DNA from: Bacteroidota bacterium
Lineage (GTDB): Bacteria > Bacteroidota > Bacteroidia > NS11-12g > UBA955
Assembly: GCA_005788145.1 (NCBI GenBank)
Contig: SXYY01000059.1
Coordinates: 1 to 25,818 of the forward strand
Length of the DNA: 25,818 bases
Direction of reading: 5' to 3'
The position numbers and the translations under genes are program-made. The notes beneath the pieces are model-generated. The model was not told the DNA's origin, searched no databases, and saw only the letters and a program-made list of their open reading frames with translations. This document shows, in pieces, positions 1 through 7,800 of this stretch; the stretch's first letter is position 1; the number at the start of each line of letters is the position of its first letter.

Positions 1-1163
1 CCGTAGGCGATATCGAATCCCTCCCCTATGTGGAAAGCATGCGCCAATTGCTATGGGAAGAGGGACATGAAAATGCCTTGGTGGTTCATTTGACCTTGAT
101 CCCCTACCTCAGTGCAGCCGGTGAATTAAAAACCAAACCCACCCAACACAGTGTTAAGCAACTGTTGGAGTTGGGGGTTCAGCCCGATGTATTGGTGTGT
201 AGAACTGAACGTCCAATCACCGCGGAAATCCGCAGAAAATTGGCACTGTTCTGCAACGTACAGCCCAATGCGGTTATCGAGGCGATGGACTTAAAAACCA
301 TTTATGAAGCGCCTTTGGCGATGTTGAAAGAAAAGCTCGACAAAGTGGTTTTGACCAAATTGAAGTTAAGTACCAAGAACGAACCCGATTTGGACCAATG
401 GCGCGATTTCTTGTTCAAATTGGAGCACCCAAAATCAGAAGTAAACATCGCCCTGGTGGGTAAATACGTAGAACTGCCAGACGCCTATAAATCAATCAAC
501 GAGGCTTTCATACACGCGGGGGCGAGCAATGAGTGCAAGGTAAAAGTCACTTACGTGCACTCCGAAATGCTCACCATCGAAAATGCGGCGAAGAAATTGG
601 CAGGATTTGATGGTGTTTTGGTAGCACCGGGGTTCGGACATCGCGGCATCGAAGGAAAGTTAGAAGCCATTCGTTATGTGAGAGAAAACAACATCCCCTT
701 CTTTGGCATTTGCTTGGGTATGCAATGCTCGGTGATTGAATTTGCCAGAAACGTTTGTGGCATGAAAGGCGCTTTTAGCACCGAGATGGTCGCCGAAACA
801 CCTTACCCAGTGATCGACTTAATGGATGGTCAAAAAGACCTCACCCAAAAGGGCGGCACCATGCGTTTGGGCGCTTACGATTGCAAATTGGGCAAAGATT
901 CCAAGGCGTACAAGGCCTATGGCAAGTCGCTGATCAGCGAAAGACACCGCCACCGCTATGAGTTCAACGACCAATACAAAAAGCAAATTGAGGACGCGGG
1001 CATGCGCATCACAGGCACTAACCCAAAAACGGGCTTGGCCGAGATTGTTGAAATCCCCAAGCATCCTTTCTTTATAGGGGTGCAATTCCATCCAGAATTA
1101 AAGAGTACCGTTTCCACGCCACACCCATTGTTCGTGAAGTTTGTGAAATCTTGCATGAAATAA
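1..1163 (+). CDS. pyrG: CTP synthase, 3' part (5' end outside window)
   Basis: CTP synthase makes CTP from UTP, ATP and glutamine in the cytoplasm, the last step of pyrimidine nucleotide synthesis. The frame is open from the window edge; codons from base 3 read VGDIESLPYVESMRQL, the conserved synthetase-domain stretch, so the GTG at 30 is not a real start. The class I glutamine amidotransferase domain fills the second half: PGFGHRG, the nucleophile elbow GICLGMQ with its catalytic Cys codon at 711-713, and FHPEL with the catalytic His codon at 1089-1091 followed two codons later by Glu. About 386 codons of a protein usually near 540 are present. The gene ends normally and is followed by two hairpins. 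Identification is certain; only the N-terminal part is missing. Confidence 0.97.
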   Translation, partial: VGDIESLPYVESMRQLLWEEGHENALVVHLTLIPYLSAAGELKTKPTQHSVKQLLELGVQPDVLVCRTERPITAEIRRKLALFCNVQPNAVIEAMDLKTIYEAPLAMLKEKLDKVVLTKLKLSTKNEPDLDQWRDFLFKLEHPKSEVNIALVGKYVELPDAYKSINEAFIHAGASNECKVKVTYVHSEMLTIENAAKKLAGFDGVLVAPGFGHRGIEGKLEAIRYVRENNIPFFGICLGMQCSVIEFARNVCGMKGAFSTEMVAETPYPVIDLMDGQKDLTQKGGTMRLGAYDCKLGKDSKAYKAYGKSLISERHRHRYEFNDQYKKQIEDAGMRITGTNPKTGLAEIVEIPKHPFFIGVQFHPELKSTVSTPHPLFVKFVKSCMK

Positions 1164-1168
1164 CCTTT

Positions 1169-1182
1169 TGCGATTTATCGCA
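1169..1182 (+). other. Small perfect hairpin just after pyrG
   Basis: Six-base arms TGCGAT and ATCGCA flank a two-base loop, 5 bases after the pyrG stop codon and 1 base before the larger terminator hairpin. It has no T-run of its own. It may help stabilise the 3' end of the mRNA or be chance. Confidence 0.4.
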
Positions 1183-1183
1183 T

Positions 1184-1224
1184 AAATAGAAAGGGGCTGA
1201 GAATTTCTCAGCCCCTTTCTATTT
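1184..1224. terminator. Bidirectional terminator between convergent pyrG and nuclease genes
   Basis: The inverted repeat has 20-base arms (1184-1203 and 1205-1224) around a single central base and no mismatch. Its core is AAAGGGGCTGAG paired with CTCAGCCCCTTT. The A-rich left edge and T-rich right edge give a U-rich tail in both directions, as expected between two genes that converge from 1163 and 1261. Confidence 0.88.
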
Positions 1225-1260
1225 GATCCGGCGCTCCACCAAAACGGCGCAACCCAAATT

Positions 1261-2400
1261 TTAGTGGCGATGAACAAGCACAATGTCTGTATAAACGGGC
1301 AAATGATCTGAAAAACCGTTCATGTATTTCTTTCCGGCGAAAGTACGCAGCGGCCATCCATCGTATTTATTGCCATCGTGTTGGATCATCCACGGGCGCT
1401 TATAAACATTGATATTGGGTTCCGCAGATGCACTTTGCGTTGCATTTCCATTGGATTCGTGGCGATGGAGATTGGCGTAGTACAGTGGACGGCTGAGCAT
1501 GATTTGGTCAAACATATTCCATCCGGTATGCCAAGCAAGTGTGCCCATGGTACTGTCCGATTTTCGGGCCATGAGGGCCAAATTTACAATGGAATGATAC
1601 TCATCACCCGCTTGAAGTCCTTCAGTGATCGAGCGATCTTCTGGATCATCATTAAAGTCACCCATCAAGAGGTAATTGGCGGGTATAGTTGGATTGTTTT
1701 GCAGGGTTTGTGTGAGGGCGGCGGCGGCGGCCATGCGGCTTGCCGCACTGGCCGCGCCGCCCCTCCTACTTGGCCAATGGTTGACAAAAATTGCCATCGA
1801 ATCGCCTGTCAGTCGCTCCACCAAATGCACACGCAGAATGTCGCGCGTTTTATAGCCATCGGGCAGTGTCACCGCTGTAGTATATATTCCAGAAGTATAA
1901 AATTTCTTTCGGTTGTAAATCAATGCCACATCGATCCCCCGTGCATCCGGAGATTCTCTGTGCACAATCTCGTAAAATGTTCCAACCGCATCCCGATGCC
2001 TGTTCCCGTCGGCGGACCTCTCAGAAAATGTCATACTGATACACTGTTTGCGCAAATCTTCCAATACAAACGCATTCTCCACTTCCACCACACCCAAAAT
2101 ATCCGGCGCAATGCTATCGATTACCTTTGCCATGTTCTTTAGCTTGTTTTGATATCGCTCCGTATTCCAATGATTTTCAGAAGCAGGCAAAAATTCGGTA
2201 TCGTCGTTCGGACCATCGATCGTATCAAACAGATTTTCCAAATTGTAAAATGCCACACGAAATCCGGCTGTTTGCGCACCAACACCCACTTTCGAATCTG
2301 ATCGGGTTTTGGCAACAAATGAACCACAGGCCGACATCCAAGCCATGATGGTTGTACCCAAGGCAACAGAGAACAATCGATTAAAACGTCGATAAAACAT
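1261..2400 (-). CDS. Endonuclease/exonuclease/phosphatase family lipoprotein
   Basis: A 379-residue member of the DNase I-like (EEP) fold, which cleaves phosphodiester or phosphate-ester bonds with a divalent metal. Visible motifs in order are RVAFYNLENLFDT, GVVEVEN with the metal-binding Glu, FVNHWPSRRGG, LMGDFNDDP (Asp and Asn of the active site) and SDHLPVY near the C-terminus with the catalytic Asp-His. The ATG at 2400 gives a lipoprotein signal peptide with lipobox M22-S-A-C25, so the product is probably anchored in an envelope membrane and could degrade extracellular nucleic acid. Longer starts at 2451 or 2505 exist; the latter overlaps guaB, and both would put a second hydrophobic run before the lipobox. 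A TATCTTTG site sits only 4 bases upstream of 2400. The true substrate cannot be told from sequence. Confidence 0.88.
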   Translation of the reverse strand: MFYRRFNRLFSVALGTTIMAWMSACGSFVAKTRSDSKVGVGAQTAGFRVAFYNLENLFDTIDGPNDDTEFLPASENHWNTERYQNKLKNMAKVIDSIAPDILGVVEVENAFVLEDLRKQCISMTFSERSADGNRHRDAVGTFYEIVHRESPDARGIDVALIYNRKKFYTSGIYTTAVTLPDGYKTRDILRVHLVERLTGDSMAIFVNHWPSRRGGAASAASRMAAAAALTQTLQNNPTIPANYLLMGDFNDDPEDRSITEGLQAGDEYHSIVNLALMARKSDSTMGTLAWHTGWNMFDQIMLSRPLYYANLHRHESNGNATQSASAEPNINVYKRPWMIQHDGNKYDGWPLRTFAGKKYMNGFSDHLPVYTDIVLVHRH

Positions 2401-2404
2401 TGAG

Positions 2405-2437
2405 CAAAGATAGGCAGAGGCCCAAGAAATGAATAAA
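2405..2437 (-). promoter_or_regulatory. Promoter-like site abutting the nuclease start
   Basis: On the minus strand TATCTTTG (2405-2412) matches the Bacteroidota -7 consensus TAnnTTTG exactly. A weak -33-like TTTA (2434-2437) lies 21 bases further up. Only 4 bases separate the site from the ATG at 2400, so transcription from it would give a leaderless or almost leaderless mRNA. It lies in the short gap after guaB. Confidence 0.5.
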
Positions 2438-2464
2438 CACCCCATCACCATGGGATAAAATCGC

Positions 2465-3937
2465 TTAGCGACTGTAGTTTGGTGCTTCGCGGGTGATCGC
2501 CACATCGTGAGGATGACTTTCTCTCATCCCGGCATTGGTAATGCGCACAAATTTTGACGTTTGAAGCTCATCAATGGTTGCCGAGCCACAGTAACCCATC
2601 CCCGCGCGGATGCCGCCAACGAGTTGATATAGGACTTCGGACACATGTCCTTTGTAGGCCACAGAACCCACAATGCCTTCGGGCACCAATTTGGCCACTT
2701 CTTCTTCCGCATCCTGGAAATAGCGATCCTTAGAACCGTCTTTCATCGCTTCGATACTACCCATACCGCGATAGCTCTTCACTTTCCTACCTTCGAAAAA
2801 GGTTGTTTCACCTGGAGCCTCTTCGGTGCCAGCAAACAAGCCACCGGCCATAATTACGTTAGCTCCAGCAACCAAGGCTTTCACAATATCACCGCTGTAG
2901 CGAATTCCACCATCAGCAATCACTGGAACTCCGGTACCTTCGAGGGCTTGTGCCGCCTCCATTAACGCACTCAACTGCGGCATTCCAATACCGGCGATGA
3001 TACGGGTGGTACAGATACTGCCCGGACCAACACCCACTTTTACAGCATCCGCGCCCGCTTCGGCCAAGGCCTTCGCGGCCGCGCCAGTAGCGATGTTTCC
3101 CGCTATGATTTGCAGTTCAGGGAAGGCTGCCTTCACGCGTTTCACTTCATCCATCACCCCTTTTGAATGTCCGTGCGCCGTATCAATGGCTATCACATCC
3201 ACACCCACGGCAACCAAGGCACTGACACGCTCCAATGTATCGGCCGTAACACCCACCGCAGCGCCCACAACCAAACGGCCATGAGCATCTTTGCAAGCTT
3301 TGGGATAATTTTTTACTTTTTGAATATCCTTGAAGGTAATTAAACCCACCAGCTTGTTTTGCGCATCAACAATGGGCAATTTTTCAATTTTATATTTCTC
3401 CAATATGGCCTGAGCACCTTTCAAATCAGTACCCAATTCTGCCGTAATCAAATTTTCTTTGGTCATGACCTCACTGACTTTTTTGTCGAGATCTTTCTCA
3501 AATCGCAAATCGCGGTTGGTAATGATGCCTTTGAGCACATTGTTCTCATCCACCACGGGTATACCACCGATTTTGTGGTCCCGCATGAGGTTTACCGCCT
3601 CGCGCAAACTCGCTTCAGCGCTCAGTGTTACCGGTTCCATGATCATTCCACTTTCTGATCGCTTCACCTTTTTCACTTCCTCTGCCTGTCGGGCGATGGT
3701 CATATTTTTGTGAATAATACCGATGCCCCCTTCTCTTGCCATGGCGATGGCCATGCCACTCTCGGTAACGGTATCCATTGCAGCCGACATAATGGGGATG
3801 TTCAAGCGCAGTTTTCGCGTGAGTTGTACGGATGTATTTACATCGCGGGGCAACACTTCTGAATAGCGCGGAACGACAAGGACATCATCAAATGTGAGGC
3901 CTTCAATGGCAATTTTAGAATGATTTTGGGGAGACAT
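2465..3937 (-). CDS. guaB: Inosine-5'-monophosphate dehydrogenase
   Basis: IMP dehydrogenase oxidises IMP to XMP with NAD+, the committed step of GMP synthesis in the cytoplasm. The 490-residue length is typical. The N-terminal barrel begins with LTFDDVLVVPRYSEVLP. Two CBS domains lie at about residues 95-210 (VMTKENLITAELGT within them). The catalytic loop GPGSICTTR carries Cys309. It is followed by DGGIRYSGDIVKALVAGA and the flap sequence SYRGMGSIEAM. The start at 3937 gives the standard N-terminus and has an excellent upstream promoter. The nuclease gene follows in the same direction and may be partly co-transcribed, though it has its own promoter-like site. Together with pyrG this makes the left end a nucleotide-synthesis neighbourhood. 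Confidence 0.98.
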   Translation of the reverse strand: MSPQNHSKIAIEGLTFDDVLVVPRYSEVLPRDVNTSVQLTRKLRLNIPIMSAAMDTVTESGMAIAMAREGGIGIIHKNMTIARQAEEVKKVKRSESGMIMEPVTLSAEASLREAVNLMRDHKIGGIPVVDENNVLKGIITNRDLRFEKDLDKKVSEVMTKENLITAELGTDLKGAQAILEKYKIEKLPIVDAQNKLVGLITFKDIQKVKNYPKACKDAHGRLVVGAAVGVTADTLERVSALVAVGVDVIAIDTAHGHSKGVMDEVKRVKAAFPELQIIAGNIATGAAAKALAEAGADAVKVGVGPGSICTTRIIAGIGMPQLSALMEAAQALEGTGVPVIADGGIRYSGDIVKALVAGANVIMAGGLFAGTEEAPGETTFFEGRKVKSYRGMGSIEAMKDGSKDRYFQDAEEEVAKLVPEGIVGSVAYKGHVSEVLYQLVGGIRAGMGYCGSATIDELQTSKFVRITNAGMRESHPHDVAITREAPNYSR

Positions 3938-3982
3938 GCAAATAACGATTTAAAGTGGAAAGTAGATTGGTTATTTGCAGTG

Positions 3983-4014
3983 CAAAGATAGCACTTTCGT
4001 CACAGATTTACAAA
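3983..4014 (-). promoter_or_regulatory. guaB promoter, Bacteroidota type
   Basis: On the minus strand a -33-like TTTG (4011-4014) and an exact -7 consensus TATCTTTG (3983-3990) are separated by 20 bases, close to the known Bacteroidota sigma-A arrangement. The site is 45 bases upstream of the guaB ATG. It is the best promoter match in the window. Confidence 0.75.
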
Positions 4015-4079
4015 TGTCTGCCCCCAAAAGGCGGCCGAAGGTCATCATCCATTGGAAAATCCCTTTGCCGCTGAAAACA

Positions 4080-4106
4080 AAAAAGGGGCGCCTTGCGCCC
4101 CTTTTT
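4080..4106. terminator. Terminator after the lipocalin-like gene
   Basis: Twelve-base perfect arms (4080-4091 and 4095-4106; core GGGGCGC/GCGCCCC) enclose the loop CTT. Runs of A and T on the two sides give a U-rich tail in both directions. It lies 21 bases past the stop of the minus-strand lipoprotein gene and separates it from the guaB promoter. Confidence 0.88.
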
Positions 4107-4127
4107 ATTCCGTTGAATTTGCAAAAA

Positions 4128-4613
4128 TTATTTTTTACTAAACTTGAAAGTGATGCTAGAATTCTGCAAAAAGCTATCCATTCGCACATGCATGTTATTG
4201 TCATCAATCAATACCAACTTAAACTTATCGCCATCCACATCAAGCGTCTTTTCATCGGCGCTTAAACCCCAAACACCCATGGAGGTATCTGCATCCGCAG
4301 GATCACACTTCAACAAACCCTCATAAGTCACATATGTCTTTTTCCCATTGACATCTGAGAATTTCTGGTAATTATCCTTTTCACAATCCTGCAACATTTG
4401 CATGTAGTCATTCAACTTTACGCCTCCGCCCAAATCCAATGCTGGTTCGATTGGCATCGATGTAATTTGCCAGTTGTTGGCACAAATTTTCTCGATCGTT
4501 GTTGGCACTTTTGGCGCAGGTTGCTCGTCTTCACAACCGCCCAAGGCCAACATAGAAATACCCGCAACAAGCATGGCTGCATAACTACCCAATTTGAAAG
4601 AATTCTTTTTCAT
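4128..4613 (-). CDS. Small lipocalin-like lipoprotein
   Basis: A 161-residue exported lipoprotein. The signal peptide MKKNSFKLGSYAAMLVAGIS is followed by the lipobox LGGC with acylated Cys27; the acidic residues E-D-E directly after it resemble the export signal known for surface lipoproteins in some Bacteroidota. The mature part (ICANNWQITSMPIEP, then YVTYEGLLKC, and the closing strand SSITFKFSKK) resembles the small lipocalin-like domain family common in this phylum, with Trp near the first strand. No ligand is known for most of these proteins. It stands alone, divergent from the fibre gene and closed by its own terminator. A weak TTTCTTTG site (4622-4629) lies 8 bases upstream of the ATG. 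Family assignment is from pattern and is moderately sure; the lipoprotein call is firm. Confidence 0.75.
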   Translation of the reverse strand: MKKNSFKLGSYAAMLVAGISMLALGGCEDEQPAPKVPTTIEKICANNWQITSMPIEPALDLGGGVKLNDYMQMLQDCEKDNYQKFSDVNGKKTYVTYEGLLKCDPADADTSMGVWGLSADEKTLDVDGDKFKLVLIDDNNMHVRMDSFLQNSSITFKFSKK

Positions 4614-4725
4614 AGTGAATACAAAGAAAACAAAAAAACCTGATTTCCCAGCGTTTTATCTGTTTCAAATAAAACATAAAGTAGATTTACAATTTGTAAA
4701 ATCACGGTTAAATAAGAACCCAAAC

Positions 4726-4757
4726 TTGTAGCAATTAATTGATTCATCGTATATTAG
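4726..4757 (+). promoter_or_regulatory. Probable promoter of the fibre gene
   Basis: TTG (4726-4728) and TATATTAG (4750-4757, one mismatch to TAnnTTTG) are 21 bases apart in an AT-rich 164-base divergent region. The ATG at 4778 follows 20 bases later. The spacing fits Bacteroidota promoters, but the -7 match is imperfect. Confidence 0.45.
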
Positions 4758-4777
4758 CATCCCCAATAGTGTTCAAA

Positions 4778-7700
4778 ATGAATAAATCATTACTCCAGAA
4801 GATTACATTTCCCTTATTCTTGTTGTTACTGAGCAGCCCTTTAATTTCCCAAAACGTGGGGATTAACGAAACAGGATCCAACCCCGATGCCTCTGCCATG
4901 TTAGACATCAACACGAGCAATAAAGGGTTATTGATCCCCAGACTTTCAAGGGCGCAAAAATCACTCATAGCCTCTCCAGCGAATGGACTATTGGTCTATC
5001 AGACGGATGACACTGTGGGTTTTTGGTACTACGAACAAAATAAATGGGTTCCCGTGATGCGATCAATCACAGCAGGAAAAGGACTGACCGGTGGATTTAT
5101 TCAAGGGAAAGGAATGATTGAATTAAAACCTACGGGGGTAGTGGCGAAAAAGTATGGAGCCATGGACTCAATTCCGGTGGTTACCATCAATGCTGAAGGA
5201 CAAATCACATCTGCAACAACCATTGCAACAAATTTTTTGAATAAAACGGACACCTTATGGAGCTGGCGAATATTGGGAAATGCCGGAACGGACGAAACCA
5301 AACATTTTATTGGCACCAAGGACAACAAAGCCCTAAGATTCCGTGCAAATAATACTTGGGCAGGAGAATTAAACCCCGCCAACGACAACGTTTCATTTGG
5401 AGATCAAGCCAATGCAACGAGCAATGGTTCTCAAAATATCGCCATTGGAACAAAAGCGATGTATCAAGCAACGGGCAATAAAAATGACCTTATCGCCATT
5501 GGTACGGACGCACTGAACTCGAATGGAATTTCATCACCAGGAAACACCCAAGGGGTTGAGAATATTGCCATCGGCCCCAGAGCCATGTTCAGCAACCGCA
5601 ACGGCAGCTACAATACTGCCATGGGACAGCGTGTTTTGGAGTCAGGTACATTTAACTACGGAAACATCGCAATCGGTTTCGAGGCAATGAGAAGATCTAA
5701 CAATTCGTATTACAACGTGGGTATTGGTATGTACGCCTTAAACTACAACACAAGCGGCAACTATAACAATGCGCTTGGTTACGGGGCGATGCTTTACAAC
5801 ACCAGTGGATATTACAACTCAGCATACGGATTTTATTCACTGATTTACAACAGCACGGGTGTTGGAAATACTGCCTATGGTATGTACTCTGTTGCGGTGA
5901 ATACAACCGGAAACTGGAATACGGGTGTGGGTTATCAGGCATTGTACAACAGCTATGCGGCGAGCAACAATACGGCCATTGGAGCCTATGCAGGATTAAA
6001 CACCACCACCAAAGGGAACAACAACACGGCAGTAGGTTACGAAGCGCTAAATAAAAATACGACTGGTTACAGCAACGTAGCTGTCGGCACAGACGCGTTG
6101 TTCAGCAACACGGTTCGCGGAAATTTGGTAGCAGTGGGTGATTCGGCGTTGTTTAATAATGGCATTGGTGCGGCAGCAGGACAAGCATCATACAATACTG
6201 CAGTGGGTAGCAAAACATTGTTTGCCAACAATTTGGGAAGTCACAATACAGCAATGGGATTTTTGGCATTGCAAACGAATACAAACGGAAACAACAACAC
6301 CGCCGTGGGTTCATTTGCCCTAAACCAGAACAATGCAGGTGCTGATAACACTTCGGTGGGATACAACACACTCTCCAGTAGTACCGCTGCCATTGAAAAT
6401 ACTGCGGTGGGTTCGGGGGCATTGAATAAAAATACGGGCAACTCCAACACGGCTGTGGGTTTTCGGGGACTAACAGCCAATACATCGGGTGGCAATAACA
6501 CGGCGATGGGTCAATTGGCGTTAGCGGCATCTACCACGGCGAGCAATAACACCGCTGTGGGTTCTCGCGCTTTAACTGCCAACACAACGGGTACAAACAA
6601 CGTGGCTTTGGGGGTTCAAACGGCATCCGCCAACACAACGGGAAGTCAAAATACGGCCATTGGATATGAAGCATTGCAACTGACCACAACGGCCAATAAT
6701 AATTCTGCACTGGGTTACCGCGCTTTAACTGCCAACACAACGGGTACAAACAACACTGCAGTGGGTGCGCCGGCGGCGGCTGCAAACACGACTGGCAGCG
6801 CCAATATTGCTATCGGCAACAGCGCACTGAACGCGAATACAACCGGAAATAACAACACTGCCATCGGATTTGAAGCGTTACTCACCGGAACAGCCCTTGA
6901 ATACAACGTAGCCATCGGTACCAGAGCACTTCGAACCTTTAACAATGCGAATGCCAATACTGGCCGTAACACTGCCGTTGGATACCAAGCCATGCTCTCC
7001 ACAACCACAGGCTCTTACAACACAGCCATGGGATATCAAGCATTGGACGCGAACACCACAGGTAATCTAAACACTTCCTTGGGCTATGGTGCAATGGCTG
7101 TATCAACCACCGCCGGCAACAACACAGCTGCAGGTTACAATGCGCTTCCATCGCTCACTACTGCCAACAACAACATTGCCTATGGTTATCAATCGGGTTT
7201 CGGTATCAGCACAGGTGGAAACAACACCGCCATCGGTTTCCAAACCAGTGTAAACAATGGAGCCCTCACAAATACAACCACCCTTGGCTTTCAGACCCAA
7301 GCCACGGCGAACAACCAAGTTCGTATCGGAAACAATGGTGTTACTTCCATTGGTGGATTTGCTGCATGGACAAATTTGTCGGATGGTCGTTACAAGAAGA
7401 ACATTGAAAAGAACGTACCAGGCTTGGAATTCATCATGCAATTGGAACCAGTGACATACAACTTTGATTTTGATGGCATCAACAAAGCCAACAAAAGTCT
7501 TCCTGAATCTGATCAACTGAGTAGTGCAAACAATGCAAATGTCAATGTTCGTTTCACTGGATTCATTGCACAGGATGTCGAAAAAGCGGCCCAATCCATT
7601 GGTTATGATTTCTCTGGGGTTGACAAAGCGAAAAATGAAAATGATTTCTACGGTTTGAGATACAGTGAATTTGTTGTCCCCATGGTCAAAGCAATCCAAG

Positions 7701-7783
7701 AACAACAAAGCCAAATCGAAACATTGAAGAAGCAGAATGCTGAATTGATGCGTCGTCTTACTGAACTTGAAAACAAAAAATAA
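4778..7783 (+). CDS. Self-cleaving surface fibre with YadA-head-like repeats and S74 chaperone domain
   Basis: A 1001-residue exported protein. Order of parts: signal peptide (about 1-25, ending PLISQ); an N-terminal cap with VGINETGSNPDASAMLDI and GLLIPRLS, as in Bacteroidota tail-fibre-domain proteins; a linker to about 215; then about 36 repeats of 14-17 residues to about 840, each built on a turn such as NTAVG or NIAIG followed by YEAL-like residues and NTTG, like left-handed beta-roll heads of trimeric adhesins. A peptidase S74 intramolecular chaperone follows, with the motif LSDGRYKKNI whose Ser868 is the expected self-cleavage site, and a C-terminal coiled coil (about 969-1001). Known S74 domains trimerise the fibre and cut themselves off. 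No YadA-type membrane anchor is present, so attachment must come from elsewhere. The ATG at 4778 gives a proper signal peptide; 4739 does not. The exact ligand is unknown. Confidence 0.88.
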   Translation: MNKSLLQKITFPLFLLLLSSPLISQNVGINETGSNPDASAMLDINTSNKGLLIPRLSRAQKSLIASPANGLLVYQTDDTVGFWYYEQNKWVPVMRSITAGKGLTGGFIQGKGMIELKPTGVVAKKYGAMDSIPVVTINAEGQITSATTIATNFLNKTDTLWSWRILGNAGTDETKHFIGTKDNKALRFRANNTWAGELNPANDNVSFGDQANATSNGSQNIAIGTKAMYQATGNKNDLIAIGTDALNSNGISSPGNTQGVENIAIGPRAMFSNRNGSYNTAMGQRVLESGTFNYGNIAIGFEAMRRSNNSYYNVGIGMYALNYNTSGNYNNALGYGAMLYNTSGYYNSAYGFYSLIYNSTGVGNTAYGMYSVAVNTTGNWNTGVGYQALYNSYAASNNTAIGAYAGLNTTTKGNNNTAVGYEALNKNTTGYSNVAVGTDALFSNTVRGNLVAVGDSALFNNGIGAAAGQASYNTAVGSKTLFANNLGSHNTAMGFLALQTNTNGNNNTAVGSFALNQNNAGADNTSVGYNTLSSSTAAIENTAVGSGALNKNTGNSNTAVGFRGLTANTSGGNNTAMGQLALAASTTASNNTAVGSRALTANTTGTNNVALGVQTASANTTGSQNTAIGYEALQLTTTANNNSALGYRALTANTTGTNNTAVGAPAAAANTTGSANIAIGNSALNANTTGNNNTAIGFEALLTGTALEYNVAIGTRALRTFNNANANTGRNTAVGYQAMLSTTTGSYNTAMGYQALDANTTGNLNTSLGYGAMAVSTTAGNNTAAGYNALPSLTTANNNIAYGYQSGFGISTGGNNTAIGFQTSVNNGALTNTTTLGFQTQATANNQVRIGNNGVTSIGGFAAWTNLSDGRYKKNIEKNVPGLEFIMQLEPVTYNFDFDGINKANKSLPESDQLSSANNANVNVRFTGFIAQDVEKAAQSIGYDFSGVDKAKNENDFYGLRYSEFVVPMVKAIQEQQSQIETLKKQNAELMRRLTELENKK
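5430..7300 (+). repeat. Coding repeat array, about 36 units of about 42-50 bases
   Basis: The array encodes the beta-roll repeats of the fibre. Units share the frame pattern aat-acn-gcn-(a/g)tn-ggn (NTAIG/NTAVG) and are diverged along most of the array. Two copies of one 36-base segment at 6566-6601 and 6719-6754 are identical, 153 bases (51 codons) apart, which points to recent duplication or gene conversion. All spacing keeps the reading frame. Confidence 0.9.
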
Positions 7784-7800
7784 GAGCGTTCACAAACCCC

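Noticed and set aside
1378..2142. 254-codon plus-strand ORF opposite the nuclease gene
   Set aside because: Composition is Cys-, His- and Arg-rich with no recognisable domain, and the opposite strand holds a clear EEP-family gene across the same bases.
2401..2505. Longer start for the nuclease gene overlapping guaB
   Set aside because: The 2400 start gives a clean lipobox signal peptide and has a promoter site directly before it; longer forms add a second hydrophobic run. Start 2451 cannot be fully excluded.
4739..4777. Upstream start for the fibre gene
   Set aside because: It would put 13 residues before the natural signal peptide and lies at the promoter-like site; the ATG at 4778 is better.
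5430..7300. Repeats at near-regular spacing that could suggest a CRISPR array
   Set aside because: Units are in frame, protein-coding and diverged, without identical direct repeats separated by unique spacers; no cas genes are near.
7103..7714. 203-codon minus-strand ORF opposite the S74 domain
   Set aside because: The plus strand encodes the well-defined chaperone domain; the minus reading has no signal or domain.
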